Assembly (NCBI GenBank): GCA_002633005.1
Contig: NMRA01000310.1
Span: 316,624-380,623, forward strand
Length of the DNA stretch: 64,000 bases
Direction of reading: 5' to 3'
Source of the DNA: Phoronis australis
Taxonomy: Eukaryota > Phoronida > Phoronidae
A program made the position numbers and the translations under genes. Of this stretch, positions 1 to 12,310 are shown in pieces (the first letter of the stretch is position 1; the number at the start of each line of letters is the position of its first letter). The notes under the pieces are model-generated. The model ran no database searches, was not told the DNA's origin, and saw nothing but the letters and a program-made list of their open reading frames with translations.

Positions 1-219
1 GCCGTTATTCTGTTATTCTGTAGCTAAATTGAACACCTGATGTTGCCTTTGAGCTCCATTGTACCAATATCCTGGTTCAATTTTTAATGTCATGTTTTTA
101 TAGACAAGCACCTAAACAATCAATAAATCTCATAACGATGGGTGAAGAATGTATACAACTGTTCATACAGATCTTCATTCAAGAGGTTAGAGGAGACCCG
201 TTTGCTAACTACAGTAAGA

Positions 220-698
220 ATTCTCCAGTTTAGGACAGTGGGAAATTGGTTGTTTTGCTCAAGGTCAGAGCTTGTACAAAATTTTAGATCATTCACCTCT
301 ACATTACACACTATGGGGACACCTGGGGGCTATTTTTACTTTTCGGCACTTTCAGTATTTTGTTTTTGTTTCTTGTTTACACGCTACAGATCGCAATTTT
401 TATCAAATCACCGCGAAATTTACACACAACCTGTGTCTCGTGAATGGCTCGAAGCCTATTTTTGTCATGATCAGATTCAAGATGGTGGATGTAGTGGCCA
501 TTTTGTTTTCAAATTCAGATTTAATTTTACAAACTGCCTAGTGTTTTTTGGACTCTGTTGATACAAAATGCAGTTGCCGATTTTTGAGAAATATGGTGGC
601 CTAAATCGCCCATATCCCAATCTTCAGAATCCAGAAAAATCAATTTCAGCTTGAATGTTGGGTGGCCCAAATTTTAGGGACTGTCCAAACTGGAGAAT
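220..698 (-). mobile_element. Short TIR element (MITE-like), complete copy
   Basis: The two ends are inverted copies of about 17-18 bases (near 220-237 and 682-698), both starting TTCTCCAGTTT then GGACAGT. Related sequence recurs at about 6208-6541 and in part at 8535-8645, including a stretch around TGACCTTGAGCAAAA and one around GATTCTGAAGATT. Small size, lack of coding sequence and several copies point to a non-autonomous DNA transposon. I see no clear target duplication. Short open frames here are chance. Confidence 0.5.
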
Positions 699-3600
699 GT
701 TTATCCCAGAGCTTACAAGAAGAGCATTGAACTTGGGTACTGATTTACTAATTACTTGGTAACAGTAAATATACAATCGCACTCTGGCATACAACTGGTT
801 TGTAGTGCCTAATAACCTTACGTACATACCATATCCTGTTAACCCCATTTCTTGACCAACATCGCAGCTAATTTTTCCTCTAAGTGCAGAAATTAAGTTA
901 ATTGAGAATTTGTAATCTCTAGTGTACACTGAAGGAGGTATCATCTTAGTAGACTGTATTGAATACTATTGCAGGCAATGTTGCTGATGTGTACTCGTTT
1001 CACAGTAGTTCAAACCGAGCCTCTTTTCGCCGATCTACAGGTCAGGAAGTACCCTTTAACTAAAGAAATACTTTTGTGAGCCAAATTTGCTTCACAGATC
1101 TGTCACATAACCAGACGGTGGTCTGTTGTTGTGCCAAGGACTATTTACGAATGAATTTAAAATTGAGAAATATTTTTTCTTATTGATCGGTATAATGCCA
1201 AACCACCTGCATTGGCCATCATTAAAAAGGCATTGAGTTAACTGAGTACCTTTGTACAAAAGGATTACTTCATTTTGGATTGCTTTGTAGAATACAAAGT
1301 TTTATTCCATGAAACCATATGTTTTAAGATTATTTGTTTAGTGAGGAGAAACATATTTAATCGGAAATAACCCAAAATGGTTGCTGTTACATGTGCCGTT
1401 TCTTATTCTAAAAATCATGTTTTACGGAAGGTGGCCGTAACTTTCACAAACACGAAAATTCCGTTGTTGGATATTAGCCACAAAAGTGTATCTGGGATTT
1501 ATCTTTTGTGCATCTTGCCTCGAGGTCTTAGCTATCAATCTCAGATGTCAAAAATCTACTCTTCCGAATGAATTCCGGTGAGTATTGATACTGTCAATTT
1601 TTACCATTTCTTAATACAAAATAGTCTAATGTTATACAGTATCTTAGAAAAATGTACAAATTTGTTAACGTGATATCTCAGAACTGTGTGGTCAGATTGA
1701 AATGGAACTTTGTTATGCCATGCGTTATACACTGTTCTATAATACAATGTTAGGTATTGTTTTAAAAGTGATCCATCTTTTAAAGAGAGGATATGAAAAA
1801 TATGACGTGTTATTATGAATAAATTCATATTTTTTTAGAAATACTTCTACTTGAAAGACTTGATTTTACATTTTCCAGCAAAAGTTGCATATACCAACTA
1901 TGTTGATTTTTATAAAAATGCGTTAACATTTACGTAGTTAGATAATTAAAATATTAACATCAACATATTAAAAGTTGGCATAGACTGTGCAACACTGTGG
2001 TTAGTCTATAACACAGTAATATATTTGATACACATAGGAGTACATAGGTAAATGGCCTATGGTTCATCAGTAGTGAATATAAATGAGTCTAGAAAAGTGC
2101 ATGACATATGCGGTTTTGGGCGTCATCCTAGTTGAAAAGTAGAATGGCGTGTAGTTGAATGAAACACGTTAAGTCCATTTGTTGAGTTAGGCCAGGGGAT
2201 TATTTTTAACTCCCTTGTTATTCACTGTTCATTGCACAGCTGTGAACTTATTGATTAGCCTGGATGAGCTGTGTTATCAGTTTGTTGACAACAGGTGGTG
2301 TTGTTTTGCTGTTAAAGGTCATGACCCTGAAGTGACCCTAGTAACCTTGTGAGTTCTCTGGGGCCTCTCCCCATCCCGTTTGTAACACAAGGTACTTTAA
2401 GATGTATTTGCATGCTCCTAACTATTAATATATAGCAGGAACTAAATGACAATGCTTTTTTAATATGAACTACACTAATCTAGGCACAGTTGTATTCACT
2501 GACAACTTGTGAAAAAATTCTACAAATAGGTGACCTTTGCCCTAATGTTGTACCTTGGGGGCTCACATAGCCATCATACAGTGATATTCCCCAGCACCAC
2601 GCCACGATACTTATTGGACACAGTTGAGTAATTTGTGGCGGATCATTTTTGCCGCAAAACGTGTTCTTAAAAACATTTTTCAACTTTCAAGGTACTTCAT
2701 ATTCACATCTTCGTTATATGTTGTTTTAATTTAGCCAAGCAGTCACAGAGATAAGGAATTAGCCTGCGAGTTCCACTTAAAAGTAAAGGGCAGTGAGGTC
2801 TCATGTTTTTTCTTAGAATGCCTGGCTATTTCTTGCGAATACCTCGCCAAGTTCCTACAAACTAGCCTAGCGGAAGGTAGCCTCCATGAGTGATTGGTTG
2901 TCAGGCCTGGATGAGTTATGTAACACCAGGATTGGGTTTTGCGCTTAGGTTGATTTATTGAATTTTGAGTGGGAGAGATAAACTACCCTGATTTCATGGA
3001 TGAGTGGTTATGTGACATTGCAGCTTGTTGGCAGTGTTGTCTGAAAAAGGAAACTTGGTCCATCATCGGTAAAATATGTATTCGAATGTGTAATCCATGG
3101 AAAGCTCTAGAATATTCTTCGGATTTAATAATTTTGATGCTCTTCATTTTTGTGCCTTGATAACGTAAAAAGTAAAGTTAAGTATAAGACCAAAATAGAT
3201 AGATACCCCTTTTGCTCTGAAGTTCGTTTTTGATTTATTTTGAATCTATTTATCTTGATCAGATTATGTCTCGTCTCTGCGTCTACACTTTAAAAATCGA
3301 ATCGGTATAGGCGTTGCGTTGCTTGCTGTAAGAGTCCCATGCACACATCTCACCTTCTTATGCACAGTAACATAGATCTGTATGTGTGCAAGTTGACCTC
3401 GCTTCCCTCGTCTGAGTAGAATTGATTCGATTGTGCATTCTCACTTCCGTAGGTAGGAATCGGTTTAGGTGAAATTGATTCCAAACCACCTCCACTTGCG
3501 GGTTTTTGTCGAATCAATTTATGCTAAACCGCTTGCATTTACCCAAGCTTCGTAAATTATGTTGAACCCCAAACTGATTTTAAATCCACGTGAATTCATC

Positions 3601-3814
3601 AGGGTAAATGAAATAAAGATATCGATCGATATAGCCCAAGTAGTATGGGCAGAACCTTACTAATTTAAGACAGAGTGCGGTGGACAGGGGAAATTTTATT
3701 TTCTTATTTTTGCAATTCTGATAAGTGGCACGAACGAAATGCTGTGCCATTTTCAAGTCTTGATTAAAGCAGGAAAGTTTTAAAACATCCAGTTGAGGTA
3801 ACAAAATAAACAAA
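699..3814. other. Non-coding stretch, nothing recognised
   Basis: AT-rich DNA with only short open frames that resemble no family. I see no splice-linked exons, RNA genes or clear terminal repeats. From about 3680 the sequence resembles a dispersed motif (core GAAATTTTATTTT) that recurs near 6810, 13560, 42140, 45900, 52205 and 62960. Confidence 0.5.
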
Positions 3815-4215
3815 AATTTAGTCAAATGCCGGAATTTGCGAACGTTGCGTCCGTCTCTCACGGACTTCAGCTTGGTTAGTGGTGTTATTATCGTTCTGGC
3901 CAATAGGTGGCATTTTAATCAGATGACAGGCTTTGAGGTCACTATCCTAGACTGTGAAAAAGATTGGTTCAGAAGGGGTGTCAAAGATGCTCTCCATGAA
4001 CATATCGAGTGCCCCTCTCTGAGTAAACAAGGTGGATTAAGATTCCATTTTTGTCACACTTATGGGATAGTGTTATGACCTCAGTGGTGTATCGTCTGGT
4101 TAAAATGACACCTATTGGCCAGAACGATAATAACACCACCAGCCAAGCTGAAGTCCGTGAAAAACGGACGCAATGTCGTTAATTCAAGTGTACAAATTTC
4201 AGCATTTGACTTCAT
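3815..4215 (+). mobile_element. Penelope-like retroelement tail between inverted arms
   Basis: A plus-strand reading frame around 3900-4076 encodes a segment with ILDCEKDWFRRGVKDALHEH followed by PSL..GGLRFH. This matches the C-terminal end of the GIY-YIG endonuclease region of Penelope-like elements (consensus ILDxExxWFxRGVKEAI...PSLN..GG). The fragment sits between inverted arms (about 3819-3932 and 4090-4212) that share the stretch around TATTGGCCAGAACGATAA. The right arm, in sense with the coding tail, has a hairpin at 4153-4169 flanked by CTGAAGT and GCAA, which looks like a degenerate hammerhead core. The piece is a dead, 5'-truncated copy. Confidence 0.6.
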
Positions 4216-4309
4216 TTTTCTGTATTATTTTTGAGTCCATTTTCAAGTCTCGTTTCTTAGCTACCATCGGACAATGTTTTGAAAAATTGTAGGCATTCGC
4301 ATTCACATC

Positions 4310-4860
4310 AATACTTCTTATTTATTGTTTTTTGACGGTGGCCTCTTCAGTGTCGGCACTGCTTTCCAAGAGGGCCTTCAACTACAGGATGTAATACAGT
4401 GAGATGTAAAACAATAATCAAATACATGTAACAAAACAATAGTTAAAACAGGTTGACAATTTAGATAATAAATAAATAATTTACAAAGGATGATGAAATT
4501 AGACTAAGAGACATGAAATTAAATAAAAAGATGATACTAAACAGTGAGAGTGTTTACAGTAATGAAAAATGACATAATTAAGACATTAACAGGTGTAAGA
4601 TTGGATAAATAAATTACAGCCACTTTTTAATATTAAATTTGAAAGCATTAATTGAATCGGACCATTTAATTTCTGGGCTAAGAGAGTTTCGTATTGCAGT
4701 AGCAACATAAATAAAACATCTGTTGCCAGTCTCGGTTTTAATTTTTTAAACGAAACGTTGCCAGCAACGGAAGAACGTGTATTAGAAGCCTTTGGAGTGA
4801 AAAAAATGACAGTTTCTGTCGGAATTTGGTGAGATTCTATCATAATTGTCTACAATGAAA
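4310..4860 (-). mobile_element. Non-LTR retrotransposon (LINE) 3' end, decayed
   Basis: On the minus strand a frame ending at a TAA near 4611 reads VATAIRNSLSPEIKWSDSIN and then a FKFNIKKWL end. This is the usual C-terminus of LINE reverse transcriptases (W/IRNSLPxEI...FKxxLK). The part upstream (RSSVAGNVSFKKLKPRLA) is in another frame, so there is at least one frameshift. Downstream lies a 3' UTR with GGCCCTCTTGGAAAGCAGTG and an AATAAA-rich end near 4320. The clade (CR1/Jockey/RTE-like) cannot be fixed from this piece. Confidence 0.6.
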
Positions 4861-6207
4861 ATATGTTCAAGTGGTATTGTTGCCAATCTACTTTTATAAC
4901 AGCAAGTAACCAAAAAAGGTTTTAAACTTTTTTAATGAATTGCCTTTAGTTCAAAGGTTTAGTTTCTAACTGGTTTATGGTTATGTTTGGTGAGATTAAT
5001 ATCTTAGCCAAGATTACTTTGTTGACAGATTGATAATTTTTCTAAACTTATCAACTGTCTCGTCTGTCATGGTGCTAAACAGGTCACTATACTTCTAGGT
5101 TTTAGAATACCTGGGCCTTAGTCTGCTTCCCTGCAGGCTATAGTCTTTCTGTCTTGTGACTTCGAATTGTTGACAAATTTTCTGACTTTTAGCCTTAGCC
5201 TGATATTGCAAAACAGGCTAAACCATCTCGGTAGATTGATTTTTAGCCAATAGACAAGATAATAGTCTTTTTGAGAAGCAGTTCCCAGATGTCCAGGAAA
5301 TTGATCCTTTTTGGAAAAAAATACGCGATAGGATAAACAGGATAAAAGGCTTGTGTTTTCGCTGCCGCTTTTGCCAGTTAAATAATGAAAACACCAGAAT
5401 GATCATGTGAACGATTCAAGTGTCGCTTTAACTTGCAGTCTGAGTTGCCTCAAAACTGCTGCCATTTTTGTAGCCCTTCACTTACTTTAAAGGACACACA
5501 CGCACTGGGGGGGGGGGGGGGGNTCACAAGAGAGTGAACATTTTTTCACGAAAATGACTCTTTGTCAACAGCTCATCTGTTTGGCTAAAAAGCTATCATT
5601 GTCTTCTCTTAAAAAACTGCAAACGTTTTCGCCTCTCATGTGAACGTCTTAAAGGAATAATATTTGCCAAGAACACGGTTCTAATTTCCTGACTCATTTT
5701 TATGAAGAACTGTAAGTTGCGTAATTTGTTAGATGTAAAAATATATTCCTTCACCAGCCTTATGACCTAAAATTTTATCTTTATTGGTAACAGTTAAAAT
5801 CAGTGTTTATGTTTTTTGTGGCCCTGGGTCTGAGTACTAAGATTAGTTAGAGTTCAATCAAAAGATTACCGTTGAGAATGATTTATCGCATCACGGTTGA
5901 ATGTGACCTCCACAGATTATTGTTATGGATTAGTTAGAAACACAGTGGATTAATTTTGCTATGTTCTGAGACACTGTAGACTTATATTGAAAGCATGCTG
6001 AAATATTTGCCTGTCTTTTCTCGTTGTTGTTTTATATGAAAGTGAATTCTGCATAATCAATTTGTGGATTCTGTGTTTGTGAAGTAGTTTGTACTTGTTG
6101 ATGACCACAGGAAATTTCTGCCTTTGAGGTTCACGAGATATCCTTGAGGATATGTAAGTGTTATTTGTGCACTCATGTTTTGAACTGACTGATCTACGGT
6201 GAAAAAT
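4861..6207. other. Non-coding stretch with poly-G tract and one undetermined base
   Basis: I see no gene. A run of G at about 5507-5522 ends in an undetermined base (N at 5523), where the sequence is probably unreliable or joined across a small gap. Confidence 0.5.
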
Positions 6208-6541
6208 GCCCAGTTTGATATAGTCTCTAAAATTTAGTACACCGAAAATTCAAGCCGACATTAAATTTCTTGAATCTGAAGTTTGTGACATGGGCGATTT
6301 TTGCATTCAGAATTCTGAAGTATCGGACACTGCACTTTGTATCAAAAGAGTCTGAAAATATACTCGACAGTTGATGAAATCATTGAAAAATTCCACCGTC
6401 TTCTCGCGACACCATTGTGTGTATTATGAAGGTGAGTGATCGCTTATCGCTGATTGTAATTTTTGAATTGGACAGCTAATATTCTAAAATTTGGTATAGG
6501 CTCTGACCTTGAGCAAAATAGTTGATTTTCCACCGTCTCAA
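6208..6541 (+). mobile_element. Degenerate copy of the 220-698 MITE family
   Basis: The order of shared blocks is the same as in the minus-strand reading of 220-698: CAGTTTG...CTCTAAAATTT, then GATTCTGAAG-like, then CACTTTGTATCAA, then CTCTGACCTTGAGCAAAA. The ends have decayed. A shorter third copy covers about 8535-8645. Confidence 0.4.
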
Positions 6542-8929
6542 GGTGGAAAATTTTGCCTGAATGTTCCAAAAACTGGACTGAAGTGCTGATCAAAGGCCTT
6601 TAGTAATACAAGTGTAAAAGTCTGAACTGTTCATGCAAGACTAGTGCGAGTTGAGCTTGTAAGAACAGGTTATCTCTTGTGACGCATGGCGATATCTCGC
6701 GAAGCCTTGCGTGATCTTTGGTAGCGTCGGCTTGGTTGCTCAGTTTTCCAGCAGATTTATGAGGATGCACAGTAAAAAAATGTTTGAGACAACGCAGCTG
6801 TTGAAGTGAAATTTTATTTCATCAAATTTTCAACGAGAGTAATTTCTTTCCCCCTTTCAGCTGTCAGCAAACCGCGTTGTGTAAAATCTTTAGCATTAGC
6901 ATTGATGTAGTATGCCTTTGAAAGGTAAAAAAATGTCAGAATTTTAGCAATTATTTTGTTCAAATTTGAAGAATTTTTTCTGTAATTAATTTTCACAAAC
7001 AAAATTAATTGAACGTGAACTCGGTGTGTTTTCCTTTGGGTAAACTGCCAGGCAGTCCATGGGTAATCCATGTGACTTAGTACAGACCATGAACAGGTTG
7101 TACAAACAATCTGTCGCTCAGCCATAGACTTTAATTTCCTGTTCCTGTCCGCTTACTCATGTAGGTAATATTTTCAGTGAAATGTTAGATTTTGACGTTT
7201 TTCTGATTTTTGGATACAGTACTGTTTCTTGGTGAAATTTACAGAATTTGAAATCAGTGTTCAAAGTCTTTGAGTTTGAAAATGTTTCAAGAATATTTTG
7301 TGTCTGTAATTTTATGTTTGTCATCGGTTTATTAACAAGTTCTCTGTCTGTGACAGATTTTTACCTATCCTAGATATGATAATGTTTGTTCAATTTCGCA
7401 CCAAAATAATTGCCGAAATTGCTAAATGATTGCCACATTGCTACATATGCACACAGTGTTACCATGGCGACAGACGTGCAGTACAAACCTATTCATAAAG
7501 TTAAAATATATTTTTTATTTGGCAAAGTGATACCACGCAGTACCATTGATAAATAAGCATCCATGTTTTAATATTTTTGTTGAAGAAACTTTTGTTAAAA
7601 TACAACTTTTTGAACTGTAGGTTATGATAAAATTTACGTGAAATTTCACCCATTTAGGATGCGACATGGTGGACAAGAGGAGTTTCATTTTCACAAAAGA
7701 TGTCGCGCCAAATTATTGGTATACTGTGATCTGTGTGCGTGATCATTTCCGTCTGAGGCTCAATTTTGGCAGTTTTATATTTTGACCAAAATTGGTGAGA
7801 TTTTCTGCATTCTGCGTGTAATGAATGATAATGAATGAAATGGCTAATGCAGGTGTAGTGTAAGTACGTAAAAATACGTGGACATGACATCAGTCTCAGC
7901 CATCTCCGGTTCCAAGTTGACATATGTCTGAAGCCCACTATTTTGAGGTCGGGTGTTTTAAGACGCGGGTCATGTCAAAAAGCTAGGCGAAGATTAGGGC
8001 ATAGTGTTATCAGGGCATATTTAAAGACCCAGGTGTACATGATTATTATCTCAAAGGTATTAGATCGTGGTGTGTCAGAACAAAGTTGTGGTCGCTGGTC
8101 TTCTCATTTAGAACTCTCTATCAAAGGTAAGGTCTTACCAAAACCCCCGTTCACAAATTGGCTAAAACGATAGCTTTTTCTTGCTCAGGCAGAACCCTAT
8201 CTTTGTTATTATTTCAATATTGAGATGAAGATCAGGAATCAGAATCGTGTGTAATTATGAAGTGTAGATTCTTGACAGGTCTAAGCTCTGTAATGATAAT
8301 GCATTCAAGTGGATGATAAGGAAAATCAAATGCCTTTCTATATACAAGGTAGCTACCATTAAGATTAGATATTTTAGTAGCTGTTATGTTTTTACAAGCC
8401 AGTCACCAAATCCAGAAACATGGATCCTCGGGCCATGATTCAGAACTAGGTGTTCAGCAATATACGGTCAAAAACTTGATCTGTGTCCATGAGAAGCCTC
8501 AGTATGTTGTCTAGCCAAAAGAATCCATTACTGTAAAAATTCTCCCAATTTGGGAAGTGTGTAATATTTAGCACAATGAAACTCAAGCTGAAATTGAATT
8601 TCCTCGATTCTGAAGATTGAAACTTGAGTGACTTTGGCGTTCGGCATAACTCCCAAATTAAAAATTCTCAAAGTTGAGGGTGGACATTTTGTTAAGCAGT
8701 GTGCGCTTAATCAGAAAAAGTAGGCATGGGCGCTTACGTGAGCATCTTATTGAATGAGAACCACTTGGCATACCCTAGACATATGTGGTTGTTGTTATAT
8801 TTACTGTGTCAACCCCTATTCATTAGTCATGTTGGTACCAGTGCCCAAGCCCCTTTATGTTGAGATTGTTCATTCTTGCTCCACCACCAGTATATTTATG
8901 GGCGGGGTTCATCACACTAATCTAATAGC
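6542..8929. other. Non-coding stretch, partial MITE only
   Basis: Apart from the partial MITE copy at 8535-8645 I see nothing beyond AT-rich unique-looking DNA and a dispersed motif near 6810. Confidence 0.4.
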
Positions 8930-10080
8930 TCACTTGCGAGTTTCTCGTTAGTCAATGTGACGTCACCGGAAGAGGGGCAAAACCCGGCATATTGCTCTTG
9001 TTTTGCCCCGAGTCTTTGCTACACACGCTAAATCTTACTGGAGTTCTTATGGTGAATTTTACGCTTAAAACGTTAACACAACTTTAGAGATGGCAGATGG
9101 ATCGTGGAATAACTGTGAATGGACAAAGAAAATGTGACTTTGTTATGTTGTGCGAAGGTGTGAACGGACTTAAATTGGAACTCAACCCGGTCTAGGCCTG
9201 AATGCCGTAGGCATACAAGGGCGATAGTGTATCCCCATAAAAAGTTACTCACTTCAAAATACAGCAAATAAAATCAAATGAAACATGCGTATGTGCACAT
9301 GGAGTTATAATTAACATGATACTCTGACTCTGGATACAATTTAGTGTACAAATAACTTGAACATATCCATGAAAACCTCGCGGTTCGCTCGAGTTTCACT
9401 CACGGGACGCCATTTTGAGGAAGTTACGTGAAATCACGCCTGTTGACGAAAAAAGTCCAAGGGAGACAAATCTTACAAATTTGACTTGATATTTTCTCAT
9501 GCTATTTTGCAAGTGTCACGCGCCAGGTCTCGTGCTTCGCTCAGTCTCGCGCTAGCCTTTGCCTCGTACTCCCCTGACTCAGTTGAAATACTTTGTGGTT
9601 ATCGCGCGCGCGGTCAAAGTTAACAGTAGGCTACTCACAAAGTGGATTTGGAATTCTTTGCCAAAGTCACCTGAATTCCCGTAGCTATGCTTCATCGATG
9701 ATATGTTTAGAAGCAGAAAGGATCACTGAAGGAAGTAAGCGTAGTTTTAGGTTATAATTTTAGGTGTAGAATGTATTTTTGACGAGGTGAAAACTTATCA
9801 GTGAGCGGATTTCGCCTACCTCCCGTTTAAAATACACGGGACGAAATTAGCACAGAACGCGATTGAACGTATTGTAGTGCGAATCTGAATTTCATTAGCC
9901 GTAACAGCAATGCTTGTTTGGCATTTTTCGAACTAAACGGCTAAAAACTCGAAGAAAGTAACAGAATACACTCTGCTACCGTATGGGCAAGAGGCCATAA
10001 CGGCAAGCTATTGCCCCACTTCCCGTGACATCACAGTTGAGTCTCACATAATCTCGCGTTATTGTTATAAACTCGCAAAA
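8930..10080. mobile_element. Candidate inverted-repeat DNA element, CpG-rich inside
   Basis: Sequence near 8933-9007 (TTGCGAGTTT ... GACGTCACCGGAAGAGGGGC) recurs inverted and diverged near 9985-10078 (GATGTCACGGGAAGTGGGGC ... TTGCGAGTTT on the minus strand). About 20 of 22 bases match in the best block, and spacing between blocks differs. The interior (9360-9990) is visibly richer in CpG than the surroundings. No coding remnant or target duplication was found. Confidence 0.35.
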
Positions 10081-11128
10081 GGACTATTGCTTCTTGTCTG
10101 TCTCCTGGCTCTTGATAGATACAGGCAAATGGTACCCCTACCTCTTTATTCTGTTTTTTGTGTAAATGGTTTTGCAACATTTGGAACTCTGGGCTGAGCC
10201 CTTTTCTCTAGCACCTTGCGCAGTAACTTCTCGAAAGATTTGTTCGCACAAAAATTTCAAAATTTCGCCGTGTGTTAGTTGGTGGCAGCATATTATATAA
10301 AGTTTTCAAATAATGAAGTAAAATTGTCTTCTTGTTCGCTTTTTTCAAAAATTTTGTTAAAATAATGTTCACTATTCCGCCACATTGTGTTCGTATTAGA
10401 AGAAAGTTTACCGTACTTTATGTAAACTTGTGTTTGCCTATTATACGGTAAAAAGCGTGTGTTAAGGACCATGTTTAATCGACCATGTTTAATCGTGAGC
10501 CATGTTGGAAAAGCTCATGCCCCTTCAAGTCAATCTGTAGTTTAGAAAAGATAAATGTATGGTAAAATTTCAACAAGTCTAAACTACCATTTTATTATAT
10601 TTCATTTGAACTTCCTTCGCCAACGGTTATTGAGTCCAAGTTTTGGAATTAAAGTTAAAATCACTGGTGATATATTTTGCCATTTTGCATGCAGCCCAAC
10701 GGACATTTTGAAAGACCACTGCTATTTCAACTTCACAAAGACATCTACATAACTTCATTAACTCTGGTCCTAGTTACCAGCTTGTGTAGCTTCTGATGTT
10801 ATTCTGACATTATTCCCATGAGCTTTGTTTTTAATTTGATGTTCATTTTTGCTGCTAAAAATGTGTTGCGGTTTCGGAAATTTAGACAACGGCATCAGCC
10901 AAGGGTTGTACTTTCCCTGTAGAACTTGGTCATTTAGTCATTTATTACTCAGGGTTGAGCAGAGGCAATTTTGTAAACTTGTCAGGGATGTCAATCATTG
11001 ACTGGTATTACATTTAATGGAATCCAATGCTGGTAGATCGAACATTTTGTGCAACACAGCAAAGATAGAATCGAATTTCAACGCCTTTTTCATTAACATA
11101 CTTGTTCTAGCTTGGGCGGTAGAAGTAC
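10081..11128. other. Non-coding stretch, nothing recognised
   Basis: AT-rich sequence with a short local duplication around CATGTTTAATCG (about 10470-10495). No gene or element was recognised. Confidence 0.4.
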
Positions 11129-11282
11129 AAAAGTGACTAACTTATTTAGCAAAAGTGACTAACTTATTTAGCAAAAGTGACTAACTTATTTAGCAAAAGT
11201 GACTAACTTATTTAGCAAAAGTGACTAACTTATTTAGCAAAAGTGACTAACTTATTTAGCAAAAGTGACTAACTTATTTAGC
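11129..11282. repeat. Perfect minisatellite, 22 bp x 7
   Basis: Seven uninterrupted copies of a 22-base unit (AAAAGTGACTAACTTATTTA plus GC) occupy exactly 154 bases without a visible substitution, so the array expanded recently. Confidence 0.95.
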
Positions 11283-11514
11283 CGTATGCACATGTACCTC
11301 TCTGACGAGATTAATTGAGCTTCTCCTTGTCCCCATTAATTATATTTCCTGTCATTCACTGATTTAAGATTTGTTCGATTGACAATTGCAGTGCCTCCTA
11401 CTGTCTCACAGACAATTTTGCTTCGTTGACAGTCAATACATAAATGCTGAAACAAGTTGATTTGGACTTGGTTAGCAAGAAAAAAGCTTGCGAGTGCAGC
11501 TGTGAGACCAAAGG

Positions 11515-11582
11515 TTTCCATGGTTATGGCGTTTCCATGGTTATGGCGTTTCCATGGTTATGTCGTTTCAATGGTTATGGCC
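11515..11582. repeat. Minisatellite, 17 bp x 4
   Basis: Four copies of TTTCCATGGTTATGGCG. The first two are identical, the third has one change and the fourth two. Confidence 0.95.
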
Positions 11583-11942
11583 ATGAACTTGTTTATCCAC
11601 GGTTTTCTTGTGTTATATAGAACGTTCAGAACACCACATGAAAAAACTTCATTAATGCTGAGAAACTTTGAAATGAGTTTCTTGATGTAAATTAGTATTG
11701 GCCGGGTTTAGATATCCTGTACTTTCTGTTTATTAAATATTTGTGATGTAGGCCGAACTGCTGCATGAACTGCATAATGAACTATTGTGATGAAATCCTA
11801 TTGTAGTTTTCTAAGTTTATCACAAATGAATAACTAGTTTATATTAAAAAACTTTTTTTAAACTCTGAAGTGAACCTCTTAGCCCAACTTTTTTGTTGTC
11901 TAACTTTTCCTCTGTCTGAGCTTATCTAAATCTACAATTATT

Positions 11943-12310
11943 ATGCGCCCACATATTTATATGTGGGTGCATATTGCCGTCGTCTCTGTCTGGCGTCCAG
12001 CGCCCTTTGGCAGGTGTGTTCCTATGGGGCTGACGACAGAGGACTATGAGTTTCGGACTGACCCGAATACCGTTGTGCCCCTTAGTGGCAATTTTATTTT
12101 TTTTACGTTTCCCTCTGTATCTTCAAAGATTCTCAGTGGATTTTCATGAAATTTGGCATCTATTATTGAGTTGACGCTACCCTCCAATTTTTGGAGGGAT
12201 TCAATTATTTTGCGCCATCTAGTGGCCATTTTTATGATACAAATAATCACCCCTAGAAGCATACCATTTGTGGTGCATTAGTGGACGCATTTCAATCCTC
12301 TGCGTTGCTC
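11943..12310 (+). repeat. Dispersed repeat with ATATTTATATGTGGG head, copy 1
   Basis: It starts with a near-palindrome (CCCACATATTTATATGTGGG) followed by TGCATATTGCCGTCG. The body contains modules such as CCCCTTAGTGGCAATTTTA, TTTTCATGAAATTTGGCA and CATCTAGTGGCC. The same head and modules recur at 34384-35260. Head-less module runs lie at 28900-29480, and a diverged copy at 50560-50900. No coding capacity is seen; this is an interspersed family of unknown class with internally repeated modules. Confidence 0.6.

Noticed and set aside
142-561. 139-codon open frame near the start
   Set aside because: It lies in a MITE, has an AT-driven Phe/Cys-rich composition and no related family.
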